From NCBI RefSeq assembly GCF_016123485.1, contig NZ_JADCKQ010000001.1:405307-469306 (forward strand): a stretch of DNA of 64,000 nucleotides, given 5' to 3'. The translations under genes were made by a program, and so were the position numbers. Of this stretch, positions 45,872-55,257 are shown piece by piece. The stretch is from Halocynthiibacter styelae (lineage in GTDB: Bacteria; Pseudomonadota; Alphaproteobacteria; Rhodobacterales; Rhodobacteraceae). The notes beneath the pieces are model-generated. The model searched no databases. It was not told where the DNA came from and worked only from the letters and a program-made list of their open reading frames with translations. Each line of letters opens with the position of its first letter. Within the stretch, counting starts at the first letter, position 1.

Positions 45872-47860
45872 ATGAGTGACGAGATCGACAAGCTAAAAAT
45901 GCACAGCCCTGACCTGACGCAGGACAATATTGCCAAGATCCGCGCGCTGTTCCCCGGCTGCGTAACCGAGGCGGCGGGTGAGGATGGCAAGCTACGTTTG
46001 GCGGTGGATTTTGACCAGCTGCGTCAGGAATTGTCCGACAGCATCGTCGAGGGGCCGCAGGAACGCTATCACCTGAACTGGCCAGGCAAGCGCGAGGCGC
46101 TGATCACCGCCAACGCCCCCATCGCCAAAACCCTGCGCCCCGCGCGGGACGAAAGCGTGGATTTCGACACCACCCAGAACCTGTTCATCGAAGGTGACAA
46201 CCTTGAGGCGCTGAAGCTGCTGCAAGAGACCTATCTGGGCAAGGTCAAGATGATCTACATCGACCCGCCGTATAACACGGGGAATGACTTTGTTTATGAT
46301 GATGATTTTGCGGAAACCGTCGGTGAATTCTTGGCAAAGTCGCTTCAGGAAGATGACGACGGAAACCGCCTTGTAGCAAACCCAGAAACTAATGGGCGCT
46401 TTCACTCGGATTGGCTGTCTATGGTTTTCCCGCGCCTGCAGCTTGCGAGACGCCTATTGCGTGATGATGGTTTTATCGTCGTCAGCATTGATGACGTCGA
46501 GTGCCATGCATTGAAACGAGTGATGGACGAAGTTTTTGGAGAGGCAAATTTCGTCGCCTCGCTTGTTTGGGACAAGAACCGAAAGAACGATGCGAAATAC
46601 TTCTCTGTCGGGCATGAATACATGCTTGTCTATGTGAAGTCCCTTCAAGAACTCAAAGATCATGACATCAAGTTGCGCGCGCCCAAAGAGGGTGTCGACG
46701 AAGCCAAGGCAAACTTTGCTCAGCTTCGGAAAGAGCACGGTGAAGATTGGGAGAAAATCGCAGGAGGCATGAAGGCTTACTATAAGACCTTCGAGGAGGA
46801 TGATCCCCGTCTACCTCTGGCGCGATACACTAAATTTGACGCTAAAGGCCCATTCCGAGACGATGGAAACATAAACTGGCCCGGCGGCGGGGGCCCGACT
46901 TACGAAGTGCTGCATCCGGAAACCGGAAAGCCTTGCAAACTTCCTAAGAGTGGATGGCGCTACCCCACGAAGAAGCGTTTTGATGAAGAGGTCGCCAAAG
47001 GGCGTATCGTCTATGGGCCGGACGAGACAACGGTTCCGAGGGTCAGAACCAACCTTTTTGAGAATTTTGACCAAGTACTCACTTCGGTTCGTTACAGCTA
47101 TGCACAAACCGCCACTCTCGAATTCGAAGAGATCTTTGATGGAAGCAGGGTGTTCGAAAACCCGAAGAACTACAAAGACTTGTCGCTATTGGTGAATTAC
47201 CTTACCGGCCCAGACGATATTGTATTCGACTTCTTTGCTGGCTCTGGTTCGACAGCTCACGGTGTAATGCACGCGAATTCCAGCTATGGTGGCAACCGAA
47301 TGTGTATTAGCGCTCAAATTGGAGAAGAAGTTGCCAAGGATAGCGAAGCTGCCAACTATGGATTCAAGCTAATCTCGGATATTTCCAAAGAACGCATCCG
47401 CCGCGCGGGTCAGAAAATCCTCGAAGGCGAATGTCACCCCGATTGGAACAAGGATGTCGGCTTCCGCGTGCTCAAGATCGACAGCTCCAACATGGCCGAT
47501 GTGTTCTACACGCCGGATCAGACTTCTCAGGCCGATCTTCTGTCCCGTGTGGACAACGTCAAACCCGACCGCACGGCAGAGGATCTGTTGTTCCAGGTCC
47601 TGCTCGACTGGGGCGTCGATCTGACCCTGCCCATCCACCGCGAGACCGTACAAGGCAAAACCGTCTTCTTCGTCGACGACACCGCCCTGATGGCCTGTTT
47701 CGACGCTGGCATTTCGGAAGAGCTTGTCAAAGAGCTGGCAGGCCATGCCCCCATGCGGATCGTATTCAAGGACACCGGCTTTGCCAATGATCAGACCAAG
47801 ATCAACGTCCGCCAGATTTTCAAAGCCATGTCGCCCGAGACCGAAGTAAAGGCGATTTGA
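45872..47860 (+). CDS. Type III-like DNA methyltransferase (Mod)
   Basis: This 662-residue beta-class amino-methyltransferase has the catalytic motif DPPYNTGNDF at 131-140. The SAM-binding motif FFAGSGST at 454-461 follows, the order typical of type III Mod proteins. Between them lies a target recognition region of about 300 residues. The product is expected to be N6-methyladenine. Ends of the gene are GC-rich like the operon, while about 46320-47390 is noticeably more AT-rich and less regular in codon use, suggesting replacement of the recognition domain. It starts 14 bp after DUF4391. Confidence 0.9.
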   Translation: MSDEIDKLKMHSPDLTQDNIAKIRALFPGCVTEAAGEDGKLRLAVDFDQLRQELSDSIVEGPQERYHLNWPGKREALITANAPIAKTLRPARDESVDFDTTQNLFIEGDNLEALKLLQETYLGKVKMIYIDPPYNTGNDFVYDDDFAETVGEFLAKSLQEDDDGNRLVANPETNGRFHSDWLSMVFPRLQLARRLLRDDGFIVVSIDDVECHALKRVMDEVFGEANFVASLVWDKNRKNDAKYFSVGHEYMLVYVKSLQELKDHDIKLRAPKEGVDEAKANFAQLRKEHGEDWEKIAGGMKAYYKTFEEDDPRLPLARYTKFDAKGPFRDDGNINWPGGGGPTYEVLHPETGKPCKLPKSGWRYPTKKRFDEEVAKGRIVYGPDETTVPRVRTNLFENFDQVLTSVRYSYAQTATLEFEEIFDGSRVFENPKNYKDLSLLVNYLTGPDDIVFDFFAGSGSTAHGVMHANSSYGGNRMCISAQIGEEVAKDSEAANYGFKLISDISKERIRRAGQKILEGECHPDWNKDVGFRVLKIDSSNMADVFYTPDQTSQADLLSRVDNVKPDRTAEDLLFQVLLDWGVDLTLPIHRETVQGKTVFFVDDTALMACFDAGISEELVKELAGHAPMRIVFKDTGFANDQTKINVRQIFKAMSPETEVKAI

Positions 47861-47864
47861 TCCC

Positions 47865-49520
47865 ATGGACGATGCTGCCCTACACCAAAAACTGATCGAG
47901 TTGATCGCCACATGGGAAAACGAAGTTGTCGAGTTCAAAGAGGTCTCGAACGATTATGACACCGACAAGATCGGGCGCTATTTCTCGGCCATGGCGAATG
48001 AAGCCAACCTGCAAGATGTTAGCACCGGATGGCTGGTGTTTGGTGTGAACAACAAGACACGCTCTGTGGTTGGAACCGGCTACCGCTCTGAACGTGAACG
48101 CCTTGACGGATTGAAGCATCAAATCGCACAAGATGCTGACCCTCGCACAACCTTCCGTCAAATCCATGAGGTTGACGTGGATGGCAAGCGCGTTGTCATG
48201 TTTGAAATTCCAGCTGCGCCGCGTGGAATCCCAATTGCATGGAAAGGGCATTATTACGCGCGTTCAGGCGAAAGCCTCGCGCCATTGGGTATTCCGAAGC
48301 AGGACGAAATTCGTTCTCAGGCATCAGTTGGTGACTGGACAGCGCAACTGGTTGATGGCGCTACACTGGATGACCTCGACCCCGAAGCTGTCGAGCGCGC
48401 GCGCAATAATTTCGCCCAAAAACACCAGAACCGCATCGATCCAGATGAGGTCCGGGGATGGCCGGTAGCAACCTTGCTGGATCGGGCCAAGGTAACGCAG
48501 CGCGGACAGGTGACCCGCGCAGCGCTATTGCTTTTGGGGCGCGCCGAGAGCGCCTATTTGCTCTCCCCGCACCCTACGCAAATGACATGGAAACTGGTGG
48601 GCCAAGAAACCGCGTATGAGCATTTCGGCCCGCCCTTTCTTCTGACAACATCGCAACTCTATCAACGCATCCGCAATATCCAACTGCGGCTCTTGCCCGA
48701 TGATGAGTTGCTGCCGCATGAGGTTTCCAAATACGATCAAAAGGTTGTGCTTGAGGCGCTGCATAATTGTATCGCACACCAAGACTATGGCCAGAACCAA
48801 AGGGTGATAGTTACGGAAAAACCGGACCGTCTGGTGCTCGAAAATGCAGGCCGCTTTTTTGAGGGTGAACCCGAAGACTATGTTCGCGGTGACAAGACCC
48901 CACGTGGATATCGAAACCCGTATCTGGTGCAAGCAATGGTCGAGCTAAACATGATCGACCAGATGGGCTATGGCATCCAACGGATGTATGAGACGCAACG
49001 CAAGCGCTACCTTCCTATGCCCGACTATGAGGTTTCCGGCGATGCTGTGGAAATGACGCTCTATGGCGGTGTCGTTGATACGGCGTATACGCGCGTCCTT
49101 ATGGAAAACGGTGGATTACAGCTGACGGATGTGTTGGCTCTGGATCGTGTGCAGAAAGGCCTGGATGTGCCAGACGCCGCGATTCAAGCACTTAAACGCA
49201 AGGGCTTAGTCGAAGGCCGCAAACCCCGCTTTCGGGTTTCAGCAGCTGTAGCGGCCCTATCGGCGACTAAGGCCGAGTACATCAAAACACGGGCGTTTGA
49301 CGACCAGCATTATGCCGATTTGATACTTAATTATCTAAGTGAGTTTGGCAGCGCCTCAAGAAAGGAAGTTGATAACCTGTTGTGGGACAAACTCAGCGAT
49401 GCACTGAATGCTGCGCAGAAGAAAAGTAAAATTGGCAATATACTCAGCAAGTTAAGGGCCGAAGATGTGATTTTCAATGCAGGTTCCCGACCTGCGCCTC
49501 AATGGAAGAAGTGCGAATGA
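47865..49520 (+). CDS. AlbA_2 / RecG-like ATP-binding protein
   Basis: This 551-residue protein has an N-terminal AlbA_2 (Schlafen-like) domain: VVEFKEVSNDYDTDKIGRYFSAMAN and WLVFGVNNKTRSVVGTGYR. The characteristic HYYARSGESLAPL and a HATPase_c_4 type segment with EALHNCIAHQDYGQNQRVIVTEKPDRLVLENAG follow. The C-terminal 150 residues are probably winged helices. Such proteins bind nucleic acid and ATP and often sit in defence operons. It starts 4 bp after mod. Its stop overlaps a 26-codon mini-ORF by ATGA. It separates mod from res, which are usually adjacent. Confidence 0.82.
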   Translation: MDDAALHQKLIELIATWENEVVEFKEVSNDYDTDKIGRYFSAMANEANLQDVSTGWLVFGVNNKTRSVVGTGYRSERERLDGLKHQIAQDADPRTTFRQIHEVDVDGKRVVMFEIPAAPRGIPIAWKGHYYARSGESLAPLGIPKQDEIRSQASVGDWTAQLVDGATLDDLDPEAVERARNNFAQKHQNRIDPDEVRGWPVATLLDRAKVTQRGQVTRAALLLLGRAESAYLLSPHPTQMTWKLVGQETAYEHFGPPFLLTTSQLYQRIRNIQLRLLPDDELLPHEVSKYDQKVVLEALHNCIAHQDYGQNQRVIVTEKPDRLVLENAGRFFEGEPEDYVRGDKTPRGYRNPYLVQAMVELNMIDQMGYGIQRMYETQRKRYLPMPDYEVSGDAVEMTLYGGVVDTAYTRVLMENGGLQLTDVLALDRVQKGLDVPDAAIQALKRKGLVEGRKPRFRVSAAVAALSATKAEYIKTRAFDDQHYADLILNYLSEFGSASRKEVDNLLWDKLSDALNAAQKKSKIGNILSKLRAEDVIFNAGSRPAPQWKKCE

Positions 49521-49597
49521 AACGGGAACATCCTAAGAAAGAAAATAAGAAAGAAAATAAGAAAGAAACGCCGAATTTAAGAAAGCGTCGCTCATGA
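49517..49597 (+). CDS. 26-residue lysine-rich mini-ORF, coupled at both ends
   Basis: An ATG overlaps the stop of the AlbA_2 gene (ATGA, 49517-49520). The frame runs 26 codons of mainly Lys, Glu and Asn and stops at TGA overlapping the start of the nuclease-helicase gene (ATGA, 49594-49597). Its sequence contains a 12-bp tandem repeat giving [12 protein letters not shown] and ends in a basic LRKRRS. The next gene has only a weak ribosome site of its own. It may couple translation of the two genes, or make a real peptide. No family is known to me. Confidence 0.5.
   Translation: MKREHPKKENKKENKKETPNLRKRRS
49535..49568 (+). repeat. 12-bp tandem repeat AAGAAAGAAAAT x 2.8
   Basis: Two perfect copies and one of ten bases lie inside the mini-ORF. 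Twelve is a multiple of three, so copy number changes would keep its frame. Confidence 0.85.
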
Positions 49598-52500
49598 AGA
49601 TCAAGTTCAAGTCGCAAGACTATCAGACAGCCGCGGTCAAGGCTGTCGTCGATTGCTTCGAAGGCCAGCCCAACATGGCGGGCCAGGTCTACCGGATTGA
49701 TCCTGGTGTCCGCGCGCAGATGCGGTCCGATGAAGATGGCTTTCGCAACGCCGATTTCGCCATGCCTGCGAGCCAGATTCTGGAAAACATCCGCAAGGTG
49801 CAGCAACGTCAGAACCTGCCCCTGTCCGAAAGCCTAAGCACTTTTGTCGATGACAAGGGCAAGCCCAAGAAGGCGAGCTATAAGGCGGGCGCTGCCATCA
49901 ACCTCGACATCGAGATGGAGACCGGAACGGGCAAGACCTATTGCTATATCAAATCCATCTTCGAGATGAACAAGCGCTATGGCTGGTCCAAGTTCATCAT
50001 CATGGTGCCGTCGATTGCGATCCGCGAAGGCGTGGCCAAGTCGCTGGAGATGACAGCAGAGCATTTCGTCGAAAGCTACAGCAAGAAGGCACGGTTCTTC
50101 ATCTACAATTCCAAGCGGCTGCACGAGCTGGAGAGCTTTTCCTCGGACGCGGGCATCAACGTGATGGTGATCAACCGTCAGGCATTCGAGGCCGCAAACA
50201 AGAAGAATGCCAGCGAAGAAGCGCGTCGGATTTACAGAGAGCTTGACGACTTCCAATCACGCCGCCCCATCGACGTGATTGCCAAGAACCGCCCGATATT
50301 GATCCTCGACGAACCGCAAAATATGGAAGGGCCTGCGTTTCTGACGGCACTGCCACAGTTCAACCCGCTGTTCATCCTGCGCTATTCTGCGACCCACAAG
50401 ACGATCCACAACAAGGTGCATCGTCTGGATGCGGTCGATGCGTTCAGCCAGAAGCTGGTCAAGAAGATCGAAGTGCGCGGCATTCAGGCCAAGGGTCTGA
50501 CGGGCACGAATGCGTATCTTTATCTGGAGGGCATCCAGATTTCCAAGAGCGACCCTGTGGCGCGGGTCGAGATGGAGGTGAAAACCAACTCGGGCATCAA
50601 GCGGGCGCTGCGCAAGGTCGAGAAAGGTCGCAACCTCTTCGATCTGTCCAAGGGGCTTGATCAATACCGTGATTTTGTGGTCTCCGACATCGATGCGCGC
50701 GTGGATGAGGTGCATTTCACCAACGGGGCCGTTCTGAAAGCCGGTGAAGCCAGTGGCGACATCACCGAACGCGACATCCGCCGCATTCAAATTCGCGAGA
50801 CAATCTCAGCCCATCTGGAACGTGAAAAGCAGCTATTCACCAAGGGTATCAAGGTGCTTTCGTTGTTTTTTATTGATGAAGTTGTGAAGTATCGCGACTA
50901 TAGCGCTGATGATGAAAAAGGCGAATATGCCCATGTGTTTGAAGAGGAATATGAGGCCCTGAAGGCGGAGTATCTTGGGGAGCTGCCACTCGAAGACGAA
51001 GCCTATCGCAACCACCTTGAAGGCATTCAGGTTGGTACCACACACAACGGTTACTTCTCGATTGACAAGAAGGGCAAGCTGGTTGATCCCAAGGTCAAGG
51101 CGCGTGGAGAGTTTGCAGGCCTGACGGATGATGTATCTGCGTACGACCTGATCCTGAAAGACAAAGAGCGACTTCTATCGTTTGAGGAACCGACACGCTT
51201 CATTTTCTCACATTCTGCTTTGCGTGAGGGTTGGGACAACCCCAATGTTTTTGTGATGTGCATGCTCAAGCATAGTGACAATACGATCTCCCGCCGCCAA
51301 GAAGTCGGCCGTGGCTTGCGTATCTCCGTCAACAAAAACGGCGACCGTATGGACCATGCCGCGACAGTTCACGACATCAATGTCCTGACCGTGGTTGCAA
51401 GCGAAAGTTACAAAGACTTTGTCGGTGGCCTCCAGAAAGAAATTGCCGAAAATCTGTCCGAGCGCCCACGCCAAGCGAACGCCGAATACTTCGAGGGCAA
51501 GTCGATCACGGTGAACGGCAGTGAAACCACTGTGTCAAAGGACATGGCCAAACGTATCGAGCGGTATCTCATCAAGAACGACTACATTGATAACAACGAC
51601 GGCATCACGCAAGCGTATCATGACGCGCGTGACGCGGGCACGCTGGCTACGTTGCCCGAAGAACTTCTCGAGCAACAGGAACAAATCCTGCAACTGATCG
51701 ACACCGTCTTCAACGGAAGCCAGCTTGAAAACATGCTGGGCGATGGCCGCAAGCCCAAAGCGATCCCGCGAAATAATAACTTCGAAAAGAAAGAGTTTCA
51801 GGAACTGTGGCAGCGCATCAACCGGAAAGCAGTCTATCAGGTCGAATTTGACTCCAAAGATCTGGTCAAACGCTGTGTTGATGCTTTGGACCGGGATCTC
51901 TTTGTCTCACCTCTGCAATACGTCGTTACCGAAGGCAAACTTTCGGATGAGTTGACTGAGACCCAGCTGCGAGATGGAGCTGCGTTTAAACAATCGGGCA
52001 TACGCAGTGAGGAAAGCAGCTCTGCCCACTCGCGTGTTTCATATGACGTCATTGGCAAACTTGCCGAGGGTGCGGACCTGACGCGTGGATCGATCGGCAA
52101 GATCCTGACCGGAATGAGTGCTGCGAAGTTCTCGACGTTCCAGGCCAATCCGGAACAGTTTATCTCTGAGGCCTCACGCATAATCAAAGAGCAGAAAGCC
52201 ACGACTGTCATCGAGCATCTGACCTATGACGCAACAGCCGACAGATACGACACCGATATTTTCCCGGTAACCCAGAGTGGTACGGACCTGACGCAGGCTG
52301 TCGGGAAGTTGCGAAACCACATTTACGACTATGCTGTAGTCGACTCCGGGGTCGAACGGAAATTTGTCGAAGACCTGGACACAAGCGATGACATCGTCGT
52401 CTATTCAAAGTTACCGCAAGGGTTTCTCATCCCCACGCCTGTCGGTGACTACAACCCCGATTGGGCAATAGCTTTCAAAGAACAATCAGTGCAACATATT

Positions 52501-52686
52501 TATTTTGTAGCAGAAACAAAGAGCTCTCAGCCGTCTTTGAAGTTCCGCGAGCTGGAGCGAGAGAAAATAAAATGTGCCAGAAAATTCTTTGAGAAGATCG
52601 CAAACAGCGTCCCATGTGACCGTGTAAAGTATGATGTTGTGTCAGATTTTTCTGAGCTCATGTCTGCTGTTCGGGGCGTTTCTTGA
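49594..52686 (+). CDS. Type III-like restriction nuclease-helicase (Res)
   Basis: This 1030-residue protein has a superfamily 2 helicase: Walker A ETGTGKT at 109-115, LDEPQN as the DEAD-like box, RYSATHKT, and [19 protein letters not shown] with [13 protein letters not shown]-terminal PD-(D/E)xK nuclease has GDYNPDW (D956) and VAETK (E974-x-K976), the layout of type III Res subunits. It is last in the operon. The tail (from about 52440) and the part near 50830-51060 are more AT-rich than the rest. Its 3' end overlaps the convergent 685-residue gene by 45 bp. Confidence 0.9.
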   Translation: MKIKFKSQDYQTAAVKAVVDCFEGQPNMAGQVYRIDPGVRAQMRSDEDGFRNADFAMPASQILENIRKVQQRQNLPLSESLSTFVDDKGKPKKASYKAGAAINLDIEMETGTGKTYCYIKSIFEMNKRYGWSKFIIMVPSIAIREGVAKSLEMTAEHFVESYSKKARFFIYNSKRLHELESFSSDAGINVMVINRQAFEAANKKNASEEARRIYRELDDFQSRRPIDVIAKNRPILILDEPQNMEGPAFLTALPQFNPLFILRYSATHKTIHNKVHRLDAVDAFSQKLVKKIEVRGIQAKGLTGTNAYLYLEGIQISKSDPVARVEMEVKTNSGIKRALRKVEKGRNLFDLSKGLDQYRDFVVSDIDARVDEVHFTNGAVLKAGEASGDITERDIRRIQIRETISAHLEREKQLFTKGIKVLSLFFIDEVVKYRDYSADDEKGEYAHVFEEEYEALKAEYLGELPLEDEAYRNHLEGIQVGTTHNGYFSIDKKGKLVDPKVKARGEFAGLTDDVSAYDLILKDKERLLSFEEPTRFIFSHSALREGWDNPNVFVMCMLKHSDNTISRRQEVGRGLRISVNKNGDRMDHAATVHDINVLTVVASESYKDFVGGLQKEIAENLSERPRQANAEYFEGKSITVNGSETTVSKDMAKRIERYLIKNDYIDNNDGITQAYHDARDAGTLATLPEELLEQQEQILQLIDTVFNGSQLENMLGDGRKPKAIPRNNNFEKKEFQELWQRINRKAVYQVEFDSKDLVKRCVDALDRDLFVSPLQYVVTEGKLSDELTETQLRDGAAFKQSGIRSEESSSAHSRVSYDVIGKLAEGADLTRGSIGKILTGMSAAKFSTFQANPEQFISEASRIIKEQKATTVIEHLTYDATADRYDTDIFPVTQSGTDLTQAVGKLRNHIYDYAVVDSGVERKFVEDLDTSDDIVVYSKLPQGFLIPTPVGDYNPDWAIAFKEQSVQHIYFVAETKSSQPSLKFRELEREKIKCARKFFEKIANSVPCDRVKYDVVSDFSELMSAVRGVS

Positions 52687-54699
52687 TACTTCAAAGGGGT
52701 GTGGTGCTGGAAAAGCCATTGCGGGCAAACAGCACATCTCGCCTGTTGCCAGTTCAAGGTGTTCCTGGAGAAGTATTCGGCGAAGCCTGTCTATGCGTTT
52801 GAGCCAAGTTAGACGCAGGTCTGGTCTTAAGGTTTGCGCGTATTGATGCGCCCACTCATTGGTAATTTGCCTTGGGGACAGGCCGAAGGTTTGGGCAACC
52901 GCCGCGACCGCAGGCACAGGGTTTTCCTTGACAGGAACTCCCGCTGCAACGGTCTGACGCTGTAGCTCGGCCCAGTCGTCTGCCCAATGAAAGCTAACTT
53001 CAACTTCAAGCTGGCGGGCTGCAGCGCTTATTCGGGGCCAGCTCCTTGGTAATTCATTGGTTTCGCTTAGAACTTGATCAACGATACCGCCAAATGGGAT
53101 CTCGGCCAGAGGACTTTTAAACGTTTCTTTCTTTCTTGTGTGATTGAAAATCGTCGTTATCGCGGTAAGGATCGACCTGGTCGCGTTATGCGATAGGCCT
53201 CGGAATGCCGCGTGGCCCTTGATTTCACCCACGAGGTGCTCTGGTAAAGGCACATTTCCACTGCGGCGCTTATCAGGAAGTGGACCAATATCAGCTTCAT
53301 GAAGAAAGTCAGAATTGGGGGTAGATGCCCGTATGGCGTCAAGGCACTCTACACCCCGTCTAAAACGGTCGCGGGATGTAGCAGCACTGATGCCTGCAAG
53401 CGTTTCGCAGGCCCAATTATGTGTGAGGTCTGGCGGAGTAAGCCCGCACAGAACGGCTTTATTACGAATTGCACCGAGCGCATGAATTTTCTCACGTTGT
53501 AGACCGATCGCCTTCGCCAGATCCATAAGGGCGTGCCATTGGTCCGGCGGCGGACACTGAGCCTTTGGCGCTGGCTTTTTCTTCCCTTCTGGAATGAGAA
53601 GGTCCTTTGCAGGAAGAACTGTTCGAAGCTGTTCGTCTTGTACTGCCCTCAACATGTTCAGTAATTTAGCGGCCTTCCGCAATCGCGCTCTATTGTGAAC
53701 CAAATCTTCATCTCGCAAGATTTCATCAAACTGCTTTTGCGTAATTTCAAGCGGCGCGCATCCTGCGCATCTATTTTTTAGAAAATGCAATGGATCCAGA
53801 GGATCCGCATACCCTGCGCGAACAGCCGCGCGTTTGAGCTCTTCCCAGGCATCAGGGTGCTTTGCCAGTGGGTCATGATCGAGGACCGCCTTTATCACGC
53901 GGGTCAAATAGATATGGGTGGTTCGCTTTCCTTTATCTTGATGCAAGCGCCCCGAAATTTTTGCGATCGTTTTTGGTTCGATCAGGCATGACGGTGCAAT
54001 GTCATCTGCTGCATCAAACAAACGAGACGCCACGGCACAGCAGTAGGCTGCGCGCAACCCAACACGTTCATTTGGCGCCAACGTCTCGTAGAGCACAGCA
54101 AGCTGAGGTGGTAACGGCAACTCCAGCTGACCATCCTTTCTGTATTTGGGCATGGGGCCAATGGGCTGCATCGTAAGTAAGCCACGCTCTGAAACCTTTG
54201 GAATTTCGCGCAACTTATCTAATGTGACGAAGGCCTTTCGTAGCCGCTGGCGTTCGGACCCAAATAATGTGGCGTCTGCAGCGATAGCTATTTCGCGTGA
54301 GATTTCTTTCGGGTTCACTTCAATCCCAAACGAGCGTTCAAGCGGAGCCTTCAAATCACTCAGCCCTGAACCAATCTGCGCTTCCGCCCCTAAAATCCGC
54401 AGAATTTGGATACTATCATAGTCTTCTGTCCAAACGAGAGACGCTATCATCTTATTCAAGGCGCAACGGCTTGACTGGTAGAGCCGCAATCCACCAAAAG
54501 ATACAACGATTGGGTCTTCGTTGTGCGCCTGCTCGGGCATTAAGCTCTCAAGGCCTGACTGGCTTGCTGCAACACCGCGCCAACTGGCCTCAAAAGCAAG
54601 ATCAAGAAGGTCAAAGTGCGCCAACGCTACCTGCGGTGCCATTACTTGAATCATGCCCTTGGTGCAGGCGGCATGTATATTTCCCAACGTGCTAATCAT
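52642..54699 (-). CDS. Duplicated recombinase-N-terminus-like protein, unknown
   Basis: The 685 residues consist of a 94-residue leader and two copies of a 291-residue unit. W285 in DAWEEL aligns with W576 in [15 protein letters not shown] at 180 aligns with IGPLPDKRR at 471, NPKEIS at 129 with TPPDLT at 421, and LPPQL with LPEHL. Each unit has a helical part, a PLPxxL linker and a core-binding-like part ([12 protein letters not shown]). The same order of motifs occurs in residues 120-300 of the island's 629-residue recombinase. No catalytic R-H-x-x-R-H-Y set is visible. It is probably DNA-binding. The ATG at 54699 follows AAGGAG. Convergent with and overlapping Res. Confidence 0.6.
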   Translation of the reverse strand: MISTLGNIHAACTKGMIQVMAPQVALAHFDLLDLAFEASWRGVAASQSGLESLMPEQAHNEDPIVVSFGGLRLYQSSRCALNKMIASLVWTEDYDSIQILRILGAEAQIGSGLSDLKAPLERSFGIEVNPKEISREIAIAADATLFGSERQRLRKAFVTLDKLREIPKVSERGLLTMQPIGPMPKYRKDGQLELPLPPQLAVLYETLAPNERVGLRAAYCCAVASRLFDAADDIAPSCLIEPKTIAKISGRLHQDKGKRTTHIYLTRVIKAVLDHDPLAKHPDAWEELKRAAVRAGYADPLDPLHFLKNRCAGCAPLEITQKQFDEILRDEDLVHNRARLRKAAKLLNMLRAVQDEQLRTVLPAKDLLIPEGKKKPAPKAQCPPPDQWHALMDLAKAIGLQREKIHALGAIRNKAVLCGLTPPDLTHNWACETLAGISAATSRDRFRRGVECLDAIRASTPNSDFLHEADIGPLPDKRRSGNVPLPEHLVGEIKGHAAFRGLSHNATRSILTAITTIFNHTRKKETFKSPLAEIPFGGIVDQVLSETNELPRSWPRISAAARQLEVEVSFHWADDWAELQRQTVAAGVPVKENPVPAVAAVAQTFGLSPRQITNEWAHQYAQTLRPDLRLTWLKRIDRLRRILLQEHLELATGEMCCLPAMAFPAPHPFEVSRNAPNSRHELRKI

Positions 54700-54921
54700 T
54701 TCGGATCTCCTTCACTGGGTAAGTTGGCTTCTTTTCTGAAATCCAAAGCTATTAATGCCAGTAGTGTCGTTCTTAATGAATGGCTATCAGCGACCACCGG
54801 CGAGTAATCTTGTGCCGCTGCGCACTATACTCCACGAGACACAATTAGGCGGCATTCAACTCTTGCTTTAAGGTTAGCTTATACTTATCTTATCTCTACG
54901 CAAGATTAAAGGATATTTACT

Positions 54922-55257
54922 TTGCCTGCCAAGTTCCTGCCACCTCCGGCAGCAAAACGATCCGTAAAGAAGCTCGGCCTGGATATCAAAGATGCCAGGC
55001 TCCGACGCGGGCTGCCTGCAAGTATCATTGCAGAGCGCGCAGGTATTTCCAAACCGACCATGGTCAAGGTCGAAAAGGGTGATCACGGCGTTTCCATTGG
55101 CATCTATGCTTCGGTCCTCCAAGCCCTTGGGTTGCTGGATGATCTGGCTGATATTGCCGATCCAAAGAACGACCCAATTGGCTCTGCCACATCCCTCGAG
55201 CGACTGCCGAAACGCGTTCACCTGTCCTCCACTAAAAAGCCTGGAACGCAAAAATGA
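54922..55257 (+). CDS. hipB: HipB-like antitoxin, Xre helix-turn-helix
   Basis: This 111-residue protein has a helix-turn-helix DARLRRGLPASIIAERAGISKPTMVKVEKG (about residues 24-53), the usual Xre/HipB fold. Its start is TTG with AAGGA upstream, and its stop overlaps the HipA start by 4 bp (ATGA). It should bind operators in its own promoter and neutralise HipA. Some proline-rich residues precede the domain. Confidence 0.85.
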   Translation: MPAKFLPPPAAKRSVKKLGLDIKDARLRRGLPASIIAERAGISKPTMVKVEKGDHGVSIGIYASVLQALGLLDDLADIADPKNDPIGSATSLERLPKRVHLSSTKKPGTQK

